Shown here piece after piece: positions 23,379 to 32,678 of a stretch of 54,018 bases of DNA. The stretch comes from Acidobacteriota bacterium (GTDB lineage Bacteria > Acidobacteriota > Vicinamibacteria > Vicinamibacterales > UBA8438), in contig VXME01000125.1 in NCBI GenBank assembly GCA_009861545.1, forward strand, positions 1 through 54,018, given 5' to 3'. The position numbers and the translations under genes were made by a program. The notes beneath the pieces are model-generated. The model saw only the letters and a program-made list of their open reading frames with translations. It was not told the origin of the DNA and did not search any database. The stretch's first letter is position 1; every line of letters begins with the position of its first letter.

Positions 23379-25196
23379 ATGGAGGAGAAGCGCGACGTGA
23401 CTCCGAACAGCCGGCGATTCCCTGCGATGCTGGTCGTCGTACCGATGGCGCCCGTGTGCCTGGGCCTGTTGCTGGCCGCCGCCACGCACGACATGGCGCA
23501 ATCCGGGACGGCCGCTCCCATCGAGATTCCCCGGGCAACCTCCCGGCCGGCCGACGCCGCTCCCGATTGGGCGGTGGTGCAGGAGTACCTCGACCAGCAG
23601 AGCGCCTGGCGCGAGCGCACCAGCGGGATCGCCATGGCCGGCCTGTCCGCCGACGAGCGCGACCGCCGCTTTCAGGATGCGTTCGCCGAGCGCCCGAACA
23701 TCCGCCCCGCCATCGCGGCGGCGACCGCGATCGTCGACGCCGACGCGCACGACAGGACGAGGGAAGCCGCGGAGTTCCTCGTCCTGCAGACCATCACCGA
23801 GCCGGACGCCGACCAGCACATGTACAGGGGAGCGCAGGCGCTCGTCGCGGAGGCGCCGGACGACGAGCGCTGGCCGTCGATCCTGATGCGGATGGACGGC
23901 CGGCGATTCTACGGACCGGACGGCGAGTCGTCGACGCGGGGCATCGACCGGTTCTTCGAGGAGATGGCGTCCGGCGCCCCGCGTCCGGCGTTTCGCGCGA
24001 CGGCGCGGTACTACGTGGCGGCCGGGCTGATGCGGTCCGCCAACGGAGCGAGGGTCGGGGAGGAGGAACGCGACGGGCGGCGGCAGCGCGCCCTCGATGC
24101 GGCGACCGGCCTGAGCGCCGGCGTCGAGGACCAGCCGTTCGGCGGCGCGCGAGCCGCCGCCGCCGCCGATCCTTCCGCGGTCGCTCCGGCCGGCCCCTTC
24201 GGCAGATCGGATCCGCGCACCTTCTCGGAAGCCGAGGCGGACCTGATCCGGACCATCGAGCACGCGACCGTGGGCGGCACGGCGTTGGACATGACGGGCC
24301 GCCGGCTCGACGGCGCCGAGGACAGCCTGTCGGCCTACCGGGGCCGCGTGGTGCTGATCGACTTCTGGGCGACGTGGTGCCGCCCCTGCATCGACGTGCT
24401 GCCGGAGTTGCGCGAGCTGGTCGGCGAGCTGCCGGCGGACCGTTTCACCCTGCTGGCGATCAGCGTCGACGAGCAGCTCGAGACCGTGACGAGGCTCATC
24501 GAGCGCGAGCCGATGCCCTGGACCAACTGGCACGCCGGCATCGACAGCGACATCGAGCGGGCCTGGGCCGTACGCGGCTTCCCGACCTACGTGCTCGTCG
24601 ACGAAGAGGGACTGATTCTGGCTCGCACGAACCACTTCAGCCCTCGGTTCACCGAGATGCTCGGCGCAGCGGTGGCCGGCGAGGAACTTCCTGCCCGCGA
24701 AGCGGGCGACGCCGAGAACACGCCGAACGTCGCCGAGCTCCGGCCGGCGGCCGAGCAGGGAGACCCCGAGGCGCAGTTCCGGCTCGGTCAAGCGTACCAG
24801 CGCGGCACCGGCGTGCCGGAAGACGACGCCGAAGCCGTCGCCTGGTATCTGCGCGCGGCCGAGCAGGGCTACGCCAACGCGCAGTTCGCTCTCGGGTTCG
24901 CCTACAGCAACGGCGAGGGAGTTGCCCTGGACAATGCCGAGTCCCTCGCCTGGTATCTGCGCGCGGCCGAGCAGGGACACGACGCCGCGCAGTGGGTACT
25001 CGGCATCACCTACTCCTGGGGGCTCCAAGGCACGCCGCGGGACCACGTCGCAGCGTACATGTGGCTGCACCTGGCCGTGTCGCAGAACAACGGGCACGAT
25101 CGCAGCCCGCTCGACCAGTTGGAGGCGCGGATGAGCCCCGCGCAGATCGCGGAGGCGCAACGCCTGGCGCGCGAGTGGCGCGAGGCGCACCGGTAG
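23379..25196 (+). CDS. TlpA-like thioredoxin domain fused to Sel1 repeats (605 aa)
   Basis: The ATG at 23379 has GGAGAGGG in front and gives a hydrophobic signal or anchor at about 15-40. A poorly conserved helical region follows. The thioredoxin domain has FWATWCRPC with the active cysteines at 334 and 337. From about residue 450 three Sel1-like repeats follow (EAQFRLGQAYQRGTGVPEDD is the first). TlpA-type proteins reduce or oxidise periplasmic disulfides, for example in cytochrome c assembly; Sel1 repeats bind partner proteins. The gene diverges from the octaheme operon, so a role in cytochrome maturation is possible but inferred. Confidence 0.85.
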   Translation: MEEKRDVTPNSRRFPAMLVVVPMAPVCLGLLLAAATHDMAQSGTAAPIEIPRATSRPADAAPDWAVVQEYLDQQSAWRERTSGIAMAGLSADERDRRFQDAFAERPNIRPAIAAATAIVDADAHDRTREAAEFLVLQTITEPDADQHMYRGAQALVAEAPDDERWPSILMRMDGRRFYGPDGESSTRGIDRFFEEMASGAPRPAFRATARYYVAAGLMRSANGARVGEEERDGRRQRALDAATGLSAGVEDQPFGGARAAAAADPSAVAPAGPFGRSDPRTFSEAEADLIRTIEHATVGGTALDMTGRRLDGAEDSLSAYRGRVVLIDFWATWCRPCIDVLPELRELVGELPADRFTLLAISVDEQLETVTRLIEREPMPWTNWHAGIDSDIERAWAVRGFPTYVLVDEEGLILARTNHFSPRFTEMLGAAVAGEELPAREAGDAENTPNVAELRPAAEQGDPEAQFRLGQAYQRGTGVPEDDAEAVAWYLRAAEQGYANAQFALGFAYSNGEGVALDNAESLAWYLRAAEQGHDAAQWVLGITYSWGLQGTPRDHVAAYMWLHLAVSQNNGHDRSPLDQLEARMSPAQIAEAQRLAREWREAHR

Positions 25197-25278
25197 TTGA
25201 CTTGCCAGTCCCGAGGTCCTGTCGGCGAGCGCCGATTCTCGTCATGCCGGGGATCCGCCCCGGGTTCCCCCGGCGGGT

Positions 25279-26760
25279 TCACTGCACGGTAAACGCCCCG
25301 AACGCCGGCACCAGGATCATGCTCAGCACGATGACGACGATTGACGTCAGAACGGTGGCCACGACGCCCGCTCTGAACATGGTCCCGAGGTGGACGGCGC
25401 CCGCGGCGAACGTGGTCGCCGCCGTGGGGCTCGACCACGGCAGCGCCACGGCGTGGGCCGTGCCGGCGATGATCCGGGCCAGAATCGCCGCGTTGTACTC
25501 GAGGGCCTCGGCGATCGGAAGCAGCATCGAGGACACCATCACCGTCGAGGAGATGCCGCTGGCCACTTGCGTCAGCACGGTCGTGAGCAGACCGGCCAGC
25601 CACGGCAACGCCGTCGCCGTGACGTTCCCCGCGAACGCGGCCCCGACCCAGTCGGTCACTCCCAGTCGGGTCAGTCCGCTCACCATCGCCATGCCCCCGA
25701 CGACGAGGAACAGCACGTTCCACGACACGCCTTCCTGAAGGTCCTTGCGGTCGAGGGTCGTTTCGCCGCGCTCGCCGTCCACCGGCAGCAGGAAGAGGAG
25801 GACCATGCCCACCGGGGGCACGTACCAGATGTCGAGGAACTCCACCGTCGCGAGGGCCGGCAGCATCCACAGGGCCAGCATCACGGTCAACACGAACAGG
25901 ACGTTCTTCTCGCCGCGGCCGAGCGGGCCGAGCTGCTCGGATTGCCGGCGGATGCGCAGCCGGCTGGCGGAGAGGTTCCGCACGTCGGGCACGACCATCA
26001 GCTTCAGGATCAGGTAGTAGATGGGGACGTGGACCGCGGCGAGAACGACCCCGGTCGACGTCCACTGCGCGAAGCTGATGCTGTAGCGCGTCGTTTCTTC
26101 CAGCACGGAGAGCACCAGCGGGTTGAACGCGATGCCCATGGGGGTCGCCAGCTCGCCGGCGGCCACGCCGTACAGCACCGCGAGACTCGCCGCCTCCGCC
26201 ATGCGCGGCGCCCGGGCAGCCGCTTCGCCGGCGTCGAGCGCGGCCACCGCCGACCGGCTGACCGACAGCGCGATGGGGGTCATGATCACGATGACGACGA
26301 GGTCGCTGACCAGCGCGGACGTCACCGCGGCCGCGATCAGGAACACGAGTATCAGGCTGCCGCTCGACCGCACGGCGCCCGGCATGCGCAGCAGCGCCAG
26401 GGCGACCCGGGTCGCCAACCCGTGCTTGTGCATGGCGTGCCCGAAGAGCATCGAGCCCATCAGAAAGGGAAGGATCGGCTGGCCGTACAGGCCGGCCACC
26501 TCGGCGAAGGGCATGGCGCTGCCGACCGGCAGCAGCACGAACGGGAGAAAGCTGGCGACCGCCCACGGAACCGGCACGGTCGCCCACCAGGCGAGGATCC
26601 ACGCGTAGGCGGCAAGCGCGAAGTGCGCCTCCGGCCCGAGACCGGCCAGCGGCGCGGCGCGAACGACGGCGAACGCCGCCGGCCCGGCCAGCACCCGCAA
26701 CGCGAATGCCCGTCGGCCCGTCAGCGCTTCACTTGCCCGCACGACTCGTCTCCGGGGCAT
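25279..26760 (-). CDS. SLC13/DASS-family permease (493 aa)
   Basis: The protein has about twelve hydrophobic segments and family hallmarks such as LPFLMGSMLFGHAM, ATPMGIAFNP, SWNVLFLVVGGMAMVSGL and a late SSTVMVSSMLLPIAEAL. SLC13 transporters import di- or tricarboxylates or sulfate with sodium. The start overlaps the end of the NCS2 gene by 32 bases. A close paralogue lies at 40398-41873, similar even at DNA level. The substrate is not predictable from the sequence. Confidence 0.9.
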   Translation of the reverse strand: MPRRRVVRASEALTGRRAFALRVLAGPAAFAVVRAAPLAGLGPEAHFALAAYAWILAWWATVPVPWAVASFLPFVLLPVGSAMPFAEVAGLYGQPILPFLMGSMLFGHAMHKHGLATRVALALLRMPGAVRSSGSLILVFLIAAAVTSALVSDLVVIVIMTPIALSVSRSAVAALDAGEAAARAPRMAEAASLAVLYGVAAGELATPMGIAFNPLVLSVLEETTRYSISFAQWTSTGVVLAAVHVPIYYLILKLMVVPDVRNLSASRLRIRRQSEQLGPLGRGEKNVLFVLTVMLALWMLPALATVEFLDIWYVPPVGMVLLFLLPVDGERGETTLDRKDLQEGVSWNVLFLVVGGMAMVSGLTRLGVTDWVGAAFAGNVTATALPWLAGLLTTVLTQVASGISSTVMVSSMLLPIAEALEYNAAILARIIAGTAHAVALPWSSPTAATTFAAGAVHLGTMFRAGVVATVLTSIVVIVLSMILVPAFGAFTVQ

Positions 26761-28492
26761 CCACGCGGACCGTGACGATGTCCGTCTCGTGGAACTGCTG
26801 GTGCCGGACCGAGGTCGCTATATGGCGGAGCAATCGAAGCGAGACTTCCCTTTCCATCAGCACACCGTCGGGCCGCTCCCCGAGAATCGCGATCCGGTCC
26901 TGCACGTTCTCTTCGCCGACCGCGGCCACGAACTCCAGGACCGCGCCGTCGGCTTCCTTGTGCGCCGACAGGAACAGGCGGCGCCGCTGCCGCTTCGCAT
27001 CCCGCTCGTCCGGGCCGGTCAGCGTCAGCAGCGTCTCCTCGCCGGCCGCTTCGAGGCGGTGCACCATCTTCGCGTCCCAGCCGCTGCGTTGCGCGAACGC
27101 GCCGAGGAACTCCCTGATCTTCGGGAGCACCGCCAGATCGAAGTCGACTTCGATTCGGGAGCGGCGGGGCGCCGTCATGTCCAGGAACAGCGTCATGAGG
27201 ATGGCCACCAGGCCGCCGGTGGTGATGCCGTTCTGCAGCAGGCCGCCTGCGACGTCCGAAAGAAGCCCGGGGAATATCATGCCGTTCTGGCATCCCGTGC
27301 CGACCCAGAACGCCACGCCCGTCACCAGCCCCTTGCGATAGTCGATGCCGCCCTGCACGATCTCGGTCATGCCGCGCACGAAGATCAATGCCATCAGTAC
27401 GGTCACATAGGCGCCGGCGACCGCGCCCGGGATCGCCAGAACCAGGGCCAGCGCCTTGGGCAGGAACGCGAGAGCGAGCAGGATTCCACCTGCGGCGATT
27501 CCGACCCTGCGGGCCCCGACACCCGTAATCTCGATGGCCGGCGCGCTGATGCCGGCGACGGTCTGGGTCGGCATTATCCCGGCGAGGCCGGAGAGCAGCT
27601 TGCAGATGCCGTCCGCCGCCACGCCGCCCTCCACCGCCCGGTAGTCCACGGCCCGCGGCTCGCGCCACGAGACGCGCTGAATGGCGACGGTACCGACGAT
27701 CGTGTGAATGGTGCCGATAAACGCCACGAACACGAAGCCGGGCAGAAGCCCGACGAATGCCGGGCCCATGTCGAGCTCGATGCCCGGCCACCCGCCCCGC
27801 GGCACGCCGACCCACGGCGCCTCGATCACCCGGGCCAGGTCGTAGAGACCGAACGCACCGGCGATCAGCGAGCCGGTCGCAATCCCGATGACCGGCGCCC
27901 AGAGACGGAGGGTCGCCGTCCCCTTCAGCGAGATACCGAGGATGACCAGGATCGTCGCCAGCGCGGTCAACGGCGCGCCCAGCGCCGGTACCTGGTCCGG
28001 CGTCTGGTGCATGCGGCCGAAGACGACCGGCAGCACGGTGACCGGTATCAGCATGTTCACCGTGCCGACGATGGTCGGCGTCAGGAGCCGCCGGAACAGG
28101 GAGAGCCGCGCGGAGAGCACGATCGGCAGCAACGACGACGCAACGACCAGGGTGCCGAGCAGTGCCGGCCCGCCCTGGACCAGCGCCGTGGCGCTGAGGC
28201 CGATGAAGGCTCCCGGCGGGCCCATCGCGAGGACGTACCCGGCCCCGATGCGGCCGGCGCGAACCGCCTGCAGCGCGGTGCAGACGCCGCTGATGGCGAC
28301 TGCACAGAACACCGCCCAGGACAGGTACGCTTCGCTGCCGCCGGCGGCCCGAATCACGATCGTCGGGATCAGTACGATGCTGGCGCCGCCCAGCACCACG
28401 AGCTGCAGGCCGCAGCCGAAGGCAAGCGCAGCCGGAGGACTCTCGTCAGGCTGATAGCGAACGCTGGCAGTCCGGCTCGAGCCGCTGCTCAT
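26729..28492 (-). CDS. NCS2-family purine/uracil-type permease with C-terminal kinase-like domain (587 aa)
   Basis: Residues 20-440 form about fourteen hydrophobic segments with the NCS2 features GPPGAFIGLS, IMPTQTVAGISAPAI and GCQNGMIFPGL. From about 443 a soluble domain begins (RIEVDFDLAVLPKIREFLG then RLEAAGEETLLTL), which resembles the HATPase_c_2 fold of RsbW-like anti-sigma kinases. Such a tail is unusual for permeases and may regulate transport. It lies 9 bases after the DUF1330 gene and overlaps the SLC13 gene, so the three form one operon. Confidence 0.85.
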   Translation of the reverse strand: MSSGSSRTASVRYQPDESPPAALAFGCGLQLVVLGGASIVLIPTIVIRAAGGSEAYLSWAVFCAVAISGVCTALQAVRAGRIGAGYVLAMGPPGAFIGLSATALVQGGPALLGTLVVASSLLPIVLSARLSLFRRLLTPTIVGTVNMLIPVTVLPVVFGRMHQTPDQVPALGAPLTALATILVILGISLKGTATLRLWAPVIGIATGSLIAGAFGLYDLARVIEAPWVGVPRGGWPGIELDMGPAFVGLLPGFVFVAFIGTIHTIVGTVAIQRVSWREPRAVDYRAVEGGVAADGICKLLSGLAGIMPTQTVAGISAPAIEITGVGARRVGIAAGGILLALAFLPKALALVLAIPGAVAGAYVTVLMALIFVRGMTEIVQGGIDYRKGLVTGVAFWVGTGCQNGMIFPGLLSDVAGGLLQNGITTGGLVAILMTLFLDMTAPRRSRIEVDFDLAVLPKIREFLGAFAQRSGWDAKMVHRLEAAGEETLLTLTGPDERDAKRQRRRLFLSAHKEADGAVLEFVAAVGEENVQDRIAILGERPDGVLMEREVSLRLLRHIATSVRHQQFHETDIVTVRVDAPETSRAGK

Positions 28493-28501
28493 CCTGTCGC
28501 G

Positions 28502-28789
28502 TCAGACGCCCTCGACTATCGTCGTGGTCGTATTCGAGCACTTGTCGGCCATCGCTCTGAGCTCGGCGTGGGCCGCGGAGTTCCACCACGATTTCGCCCG
28601 TTCGACGCTCTCGAACTCGATGATGATGACACGATGCGGCGTCCAGTCGCCCTGTACGACCTCCGTCGCGCCGCCGCGCACCAGGAACCTGCCGCCGTGA
28701 GCCTCCACGACCGCCGGCGCTCGCTCGCGCAACTCGGCGAAGGCCGCCTGATCGTTTATCTCCACGTCTATCAGCGCGTATCCAGCCAC
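28502..28789 (-). CDS. DUF1330-family protein (95 aa)
   Basis: A GTG start at 28789 is preferred because GGAGGA stands 6 bases before it; the ATG at 28804 lies within or before that ribosome site. The family pattern is clear: AGYALIDVEINDQAAFAELR, then GGRFLVRGG and the strand VIIIEFESVERAKSWWNS. DUF1330 proteins are small dimeric alpha/beta barrels with no agreed function. It is the first gene of the transport operon. TAGAAT at 28825-28830 (minus strand) is a possible -10 box. Confidence 0.85.
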   Translation of the reverse strand: MAGYALIDVEINDQAAFAELRERAPAVVEAHGGRFLVRGGATEVVQGDWTPHRVIIIEFESVERAKSWWNSAAHAELRAMADKCSNTTTTIVEGV

Positions 28790-29074
28790 TACTCTTCCTC
28801 CCATCGGGTCTCGTCGTGTGACGGATTCTACCCGACCGGCGGATTTCGAGACGGCCGGCCTGACGCTCGCGGTGCGCGAGGCCGGCGTCCACGGCTTTCC
28901 GGCCGATCGTGCTGACGTCGCTCACCACCTCTATCGGCCTTGCGCCGCTGATGCGGAACAGGAGCCCCGACGCCTCCTTGATGCGCCGATGGCGGTCGTT
29001 TCGGTTTCGGGGTACTGTTTGTGATCGCCCCCGCTGGTGCTGATCCCCAACGCCGTACATGACCCTCGACGACA

Positions 29075-30594
29075 ATGGTTCGCGTCGCCGGTGACAACGG
29101 TCTCCGGATTGCCTGCGTGGGTGTGCTGTGCCTCCTTGCCGGTATCGGGCCGGCGGCCGCGCAGGACGACGCCGGGTCGATCTGGGGAGTCGTCAGCGAC
29201 CAGTTGGGCGGCCTGCTGCCCGGCGTGACCGTCACCGCGCGGCATGCCGCAACCGGCCTGGCGCGCAGCGCGGTGACCAGCGAGGACGGCGACTACGAGA
29301 TCGCGCGGCTGCCCGCGGGAGACTACGAGGTATCCGTCTTCCTGCCCGGGTTCCGCGCCGATCCCACGGCAGCGCGGGTCGCCGAAGCGGAGACGATTGT
29401 CGACTTCACCCTGGCCATCGCGCCGCTGGCCGAGACCGTCACCGTGACGCGGTCGGAGCAGGGCCTGGGCGACGTGGCCAACGCGGTGGCGGTGCTGGGG
29501 TCCGAGGCGCTCGGCTTCACCGAGCGGAAGGCGTCGCTCGACGAGGCGCTGTGCGGCGTGCCGGGCCTGACCGTCCAGAATCGGCGCGACTACGGGCTGA
29601 CGGGCGGCATCGCGCTGAGCGTCCGCGCCCCGCCCTCCGAGCCCATGCTCGGCATCCGCGGATTGGCCGTCGTCCAGGACGGGATTCCGCTGACCACCAC
29701 CGACGGGACCACCGAGCCGGGCAGCGTCGACCTCGGGTCGGTGCGGCGCATCGAGGTCATCCGCGGCCCGAGCTCGGTCCTGTACGGGAACGCCGCCGGC
29801 GGCGTGATCAACCTGGTCACCGAGATCGATCCGACGCGGCGGCTGACACTCCGCCCCGACCTGCAGTGGGGCAGCTACGGCTACCAGCGACAGAGACGCC
29901 CATCACCGCCGAGCTCGCGCGGTCGCCGGACGAGCGGGGCGGGTTCAACCACGAGCTGGACCCGGCGCGGCTCCGCAGCCGCGAGTTCGGCGTGCGCGGG
30001 CTGATCGAGCCGGCCCGGCTGCAATACGAGGTCGCCGCCTACCGCTCGCGCCTGCTGAGTCAGATAGTGGCGATCCGTCCCAGCGCCGTTGCGCTCTACT
30101 ACGTCAATGCCGGCGAGACCGCGCGCAACGGCGTCGAGTTGTCGCTGGGCTGGCGGCCGGCGGCCCGGTTCGAGGCCCAGCTCGCCTACACCCACCAGGA
30201 CTTCGTCTTCCGCCGATACGTGCTCGGGGACGTCGACTACTCGAGGAAGCGCGAGCCCGGTGCGCCGCCGGGGCGCCTGTTCGCGGGGGTCGACTACGCG
30301 GCGCCGTTCCACTTGCAGGCGAGCGCGTCGGTGCGCTGGGTCGACGAGTACTTCGTCTCCAACGCCAACGAGGCGGCGGCAACCAATTGGGCCTACACGG
30401 TGGTCGACCTGCGCTTCGGATGGGTCGGACAGGTGGGCGGCGTCGATGTGCAGCCCTTCGCGGGCATCGACAACCTGTTCAATGAGCGCTACAACGCATC
30501 AGGCCTGATCAACCACTTCAGCCGCCGGTACTACCGGCCCTCGCCCGGCCGCGAGATCTACGTCGGGTTCACCCTCGGTGGCGGCCTGCGTTGA
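29075..30594 (+). pseudogene. TonB-dependent receptor with internal deletion and frame change
   Basis: The first part (29075 to about 29888) encodes a signal peptide ending PAAAQ, a carboxypeptidase-regulatory-like domain (GVVSDQLGGLLPGVTVTARH) and a TonB plug with IRGPSSVLYGNAAGGVINLV. The second part, from about 29889 in the next frame but one, encodes the C-terminal strands, from TETPITAELA to YRPSPGREIYVGFTL. Between them at least 200 residues of the beta-barrel are missing. A deletion that also shifts the frame explains both facts. The product cannot form a full barrel. Confidence 0.8.
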
Positions 30595-30615
30595 CCGGGA
30601 ACGCGTCGCCGGGCG

Positions 30616-32523
30616 TCAGTCGAGGCCGGGCACGCCGCTGACCCAGGCCGTCGGGCCGTCCTCCCACTTGTTGTGAGTCAACCGGACCACGGTCCGGTCC
30701 GACGGGCGGATGGCGTGCAGCTCGCCGTACGGCTGCGGCTGGAAGACGACCCGCAACAGCGGCAGCTCGTCGCTGAACTCGCCGCGCTGGGACGTGAAGA
30801 GCACCCATTCGTCGTCCGGCGAGAACCGGGGGTGCATGTCGTGGCCGGGGCTCCGGGTGAGGCGCTCCGGCGCACCCGGCCGGCCGGCCGCGTCGAACGC
30901 GATGGTGTAGAGCTCGAAGTTCCCGTCCCGCAGCGACGTGAACGCGATGCGGTCGCCCCCGGACGAGAACGCGGGCATCGTGTCGGTCGCCTCGTGGTGC
31001 GTCAGTCGTTGCACGCCGGTGCCGTCCGCGTTCATCACGTAGATCTCGGCGTTGCCGTCGCGCATGCTGCGAAAGACGAGGCGCCGGCCGTCGGGCGAGA
31101 AGTCGGGGAACGCGTCGTTGGACCCCGAGTCCAGCGTCACGTTCACGGCCTCGCCGCCCCGGGCGCCGATCTTCCAGATGTCCACATCCACGTTGCCGGA
31201 AGCGAACGGCGGCCCGACGGCGAACGCCAGCCAGCGGCCGTCCTTCGACCAGGAAGGCCCCCAGACGGAGTCGGGGCCCCGGTACCGATCCGCCCCGGCC
31301 AGGTCGAAGACGACCCGCTTGCCGGTACCGTCGGCCCTCGACGCCACGAGGCGCGCGAATGCCTCGCTGGTGGCGACCTCTCCGGAGGTCGGATCGACAG
31401 CCGGCAGATAGCCGCGGATGCCGACGAGCGACACGCGGCGGCCCGGCATGGCGACCTCGAGCGGCCGGTGGATCAGGAAGTCCCCGGGCGCGTCGCTCTC
31501 GAACCGCGACGCCGGATCGGTCGGTCCCGGTCCGTGCGCCAGCAGGCGGCCCGAGTCGGGGTCGTAGGCCGGCGCCCAGTAGTCGCGGGCGGTGTCGCTT
31601 TCGATTCGCGGATCGGAACCGTCGGGCAGGGTGGAGACGATGGTCCAGCGGTCGTCCCGGCGCGCCGTGAAGGCGAGCCGGCCTTCGGGCGCGGAGACCG
31701 GCGATAGCGCGGCCTCGCCGGGCGCGGAGATCGGGTCGGGCGCTGAGCCGTCGATTCCATCGACGCGGGTGCGGTAGATGCGCGGGTCGCCGTCCCGTTG
31801 CGAGTAGAAGACGACCTCCCGCCCGTCCGGCGTCCAGGCCGGCGCGCCGTCCCAGCTCTCGTGGTGGGTGAGCCTCCGCACGTCGCTCCCGTCCGCCTGC
31901 ATCACGTACAGCTCGCTGGCCAGGTAGGCCGCCGGGGGACCGGCCCCGGTGCTCGTAGCCACCGTCGTGTCGCGGCTGCTGGAGAAGAGAATCCGCGTGC
32001 CGTCCGGCGAGAACGCCGGGTTGTAGTCGCCCGCGGGGTGCCGCGTCAGGTTGGTCGCGGCACCGGCCGCGGACGGGTTCCAGGGTCGAAACGCGGTCGC
32101 GAAGATGTCGGCGTTGCCGTCCCGGGTGCTGACGAAGAGCAGGCGCCGGCCGTCGGGCGAGATGGCCGCCGCGTCCTCCAGCGCGGGACTCTCGACCAGC
32201 GGCCGCGGCCTGGAGTCACCCTCCAGGTCGAGCACGTACAGGTCCGGGTTGCCGCTCCGCTCGGAGGTGAACACCACCCAGCGCCCGTCCGGCGAGATGA
32301 CGCCGTTGTAGTCGAGCCCCGGATCCGTCGTCAGCCGCCGGGGCTCCGAGCCGCGGCTCTCGAAGAGGTACAGATCCCAGTTGGACGGCTGGATGCTGCT
32401 GTAGACGATCGTCTCCCGGGCGGGCCCGGGCTCCTGCGTGCCGTGCACGCGGCCTGTCCCGACGACAACGACGAGGAGTCCCAGCAGACCGGCAAGCGCC
32501 AGGATCCGATTGAAGACCTGCAT
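30616..32523 (-). CDS. TolB-like PD40 beta-propeller protein, secreted (635 aa)
   Basis: The ATG at 32523 gives a signal peptide (MQVFNRILALAGLLGLLVVV). The rest is built of repeats such as ISPDGRWVVFTSERSGNPDL and FSPDGRRLVFRSMRDGNAEI, about a dozen, suggesting one or two propellers. TolB-like propellers bind proteins or ligands in the periplasm; no catalytic domain is attached. It is divergent from the PQQ-HMA dehydrogenase gene with a 155-base shared upstream region. Confidence 0.88.
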   Translation of the reverse strand: MQVFNRILALAGLLGLLVVVVGTGRVHGTQEPGPARETIVYSSIQPSNWDLYLFESRGSEPRRLTTDPGLDYNGVISPDGRWVVFTSERSGNPDLYVLDLEGDSRPRPLVESPALEDAAAISPDGRRLLFVSTRDGNADIFATAFRPWNPSAAGAATNLTRHPAGDYNPAFSPDGTRILFSSSRDTTVATSTGAGPPAAYLASELYVMQADGSDVRRLTHHESWDGAPAWTPDGREVVFYSQRDGDPRIYRTRVDGIDGSAPDPISAPGEAALSPVSAPEGRLAFTARRDDRWTIVSTLPDGSDPRIESDTARDYWAPAYDPDSGRLLAHGPGPTDPASRFESDAPGDFLIHRPLEVAMPGRRVSLVGIRGYLPAVDPTSGEVATSEAFARLVASRADGTGKRVVFDLAGADRYRGPDSVWGPSWSKDGRWLAFAVGPPFASGNVDVDIWKIGARGGEAVNVTLDSGSNDAFPDFSPDGRRLVFRSMRDGNAEIYVMNADGTGVQRLTHHEATDTMPAFSSGGDRIAFTSLRDGNFELYTIAFDAAGRPGAPERLTRSPGHDMHPRFSPDDEWVLFTSQRGEFSDELPLLRVVFQPQPYGELHAIRPSDRTVVRLTHNKWEDGPTAWVSGVPGLD

Positions 32524-32619
32524 TGCACCAGTCCTCCATGCTTCGGCCGGACGGCACGGACGCCCCGGGCGGCACTCCAACAGACAAGGGCCGTGGCCCC
32601 GGACGTCGCGACGACCGGG

Positions 32620-32647
32620 TTGTCAAACAGACCCGTTCCTGCATAAT
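32620..32647 (+). promoter_or_regulatory. sigma-70-like promoter of the PQQ-HMA dehydrogenase gene
   Basis: TTGTCA (32620-32625) and CATAAT (32642-32647) are 16 bases apart and each differs from consensus at one position. AGGAGA (32668-32673) and the ATG (32679) follow. It is among the clearest promoters in the window. Confidence 0.6.
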
Positions 32648-32678
32648 CCCATAACCTCACGTTCCGCAGGAGATTGAC

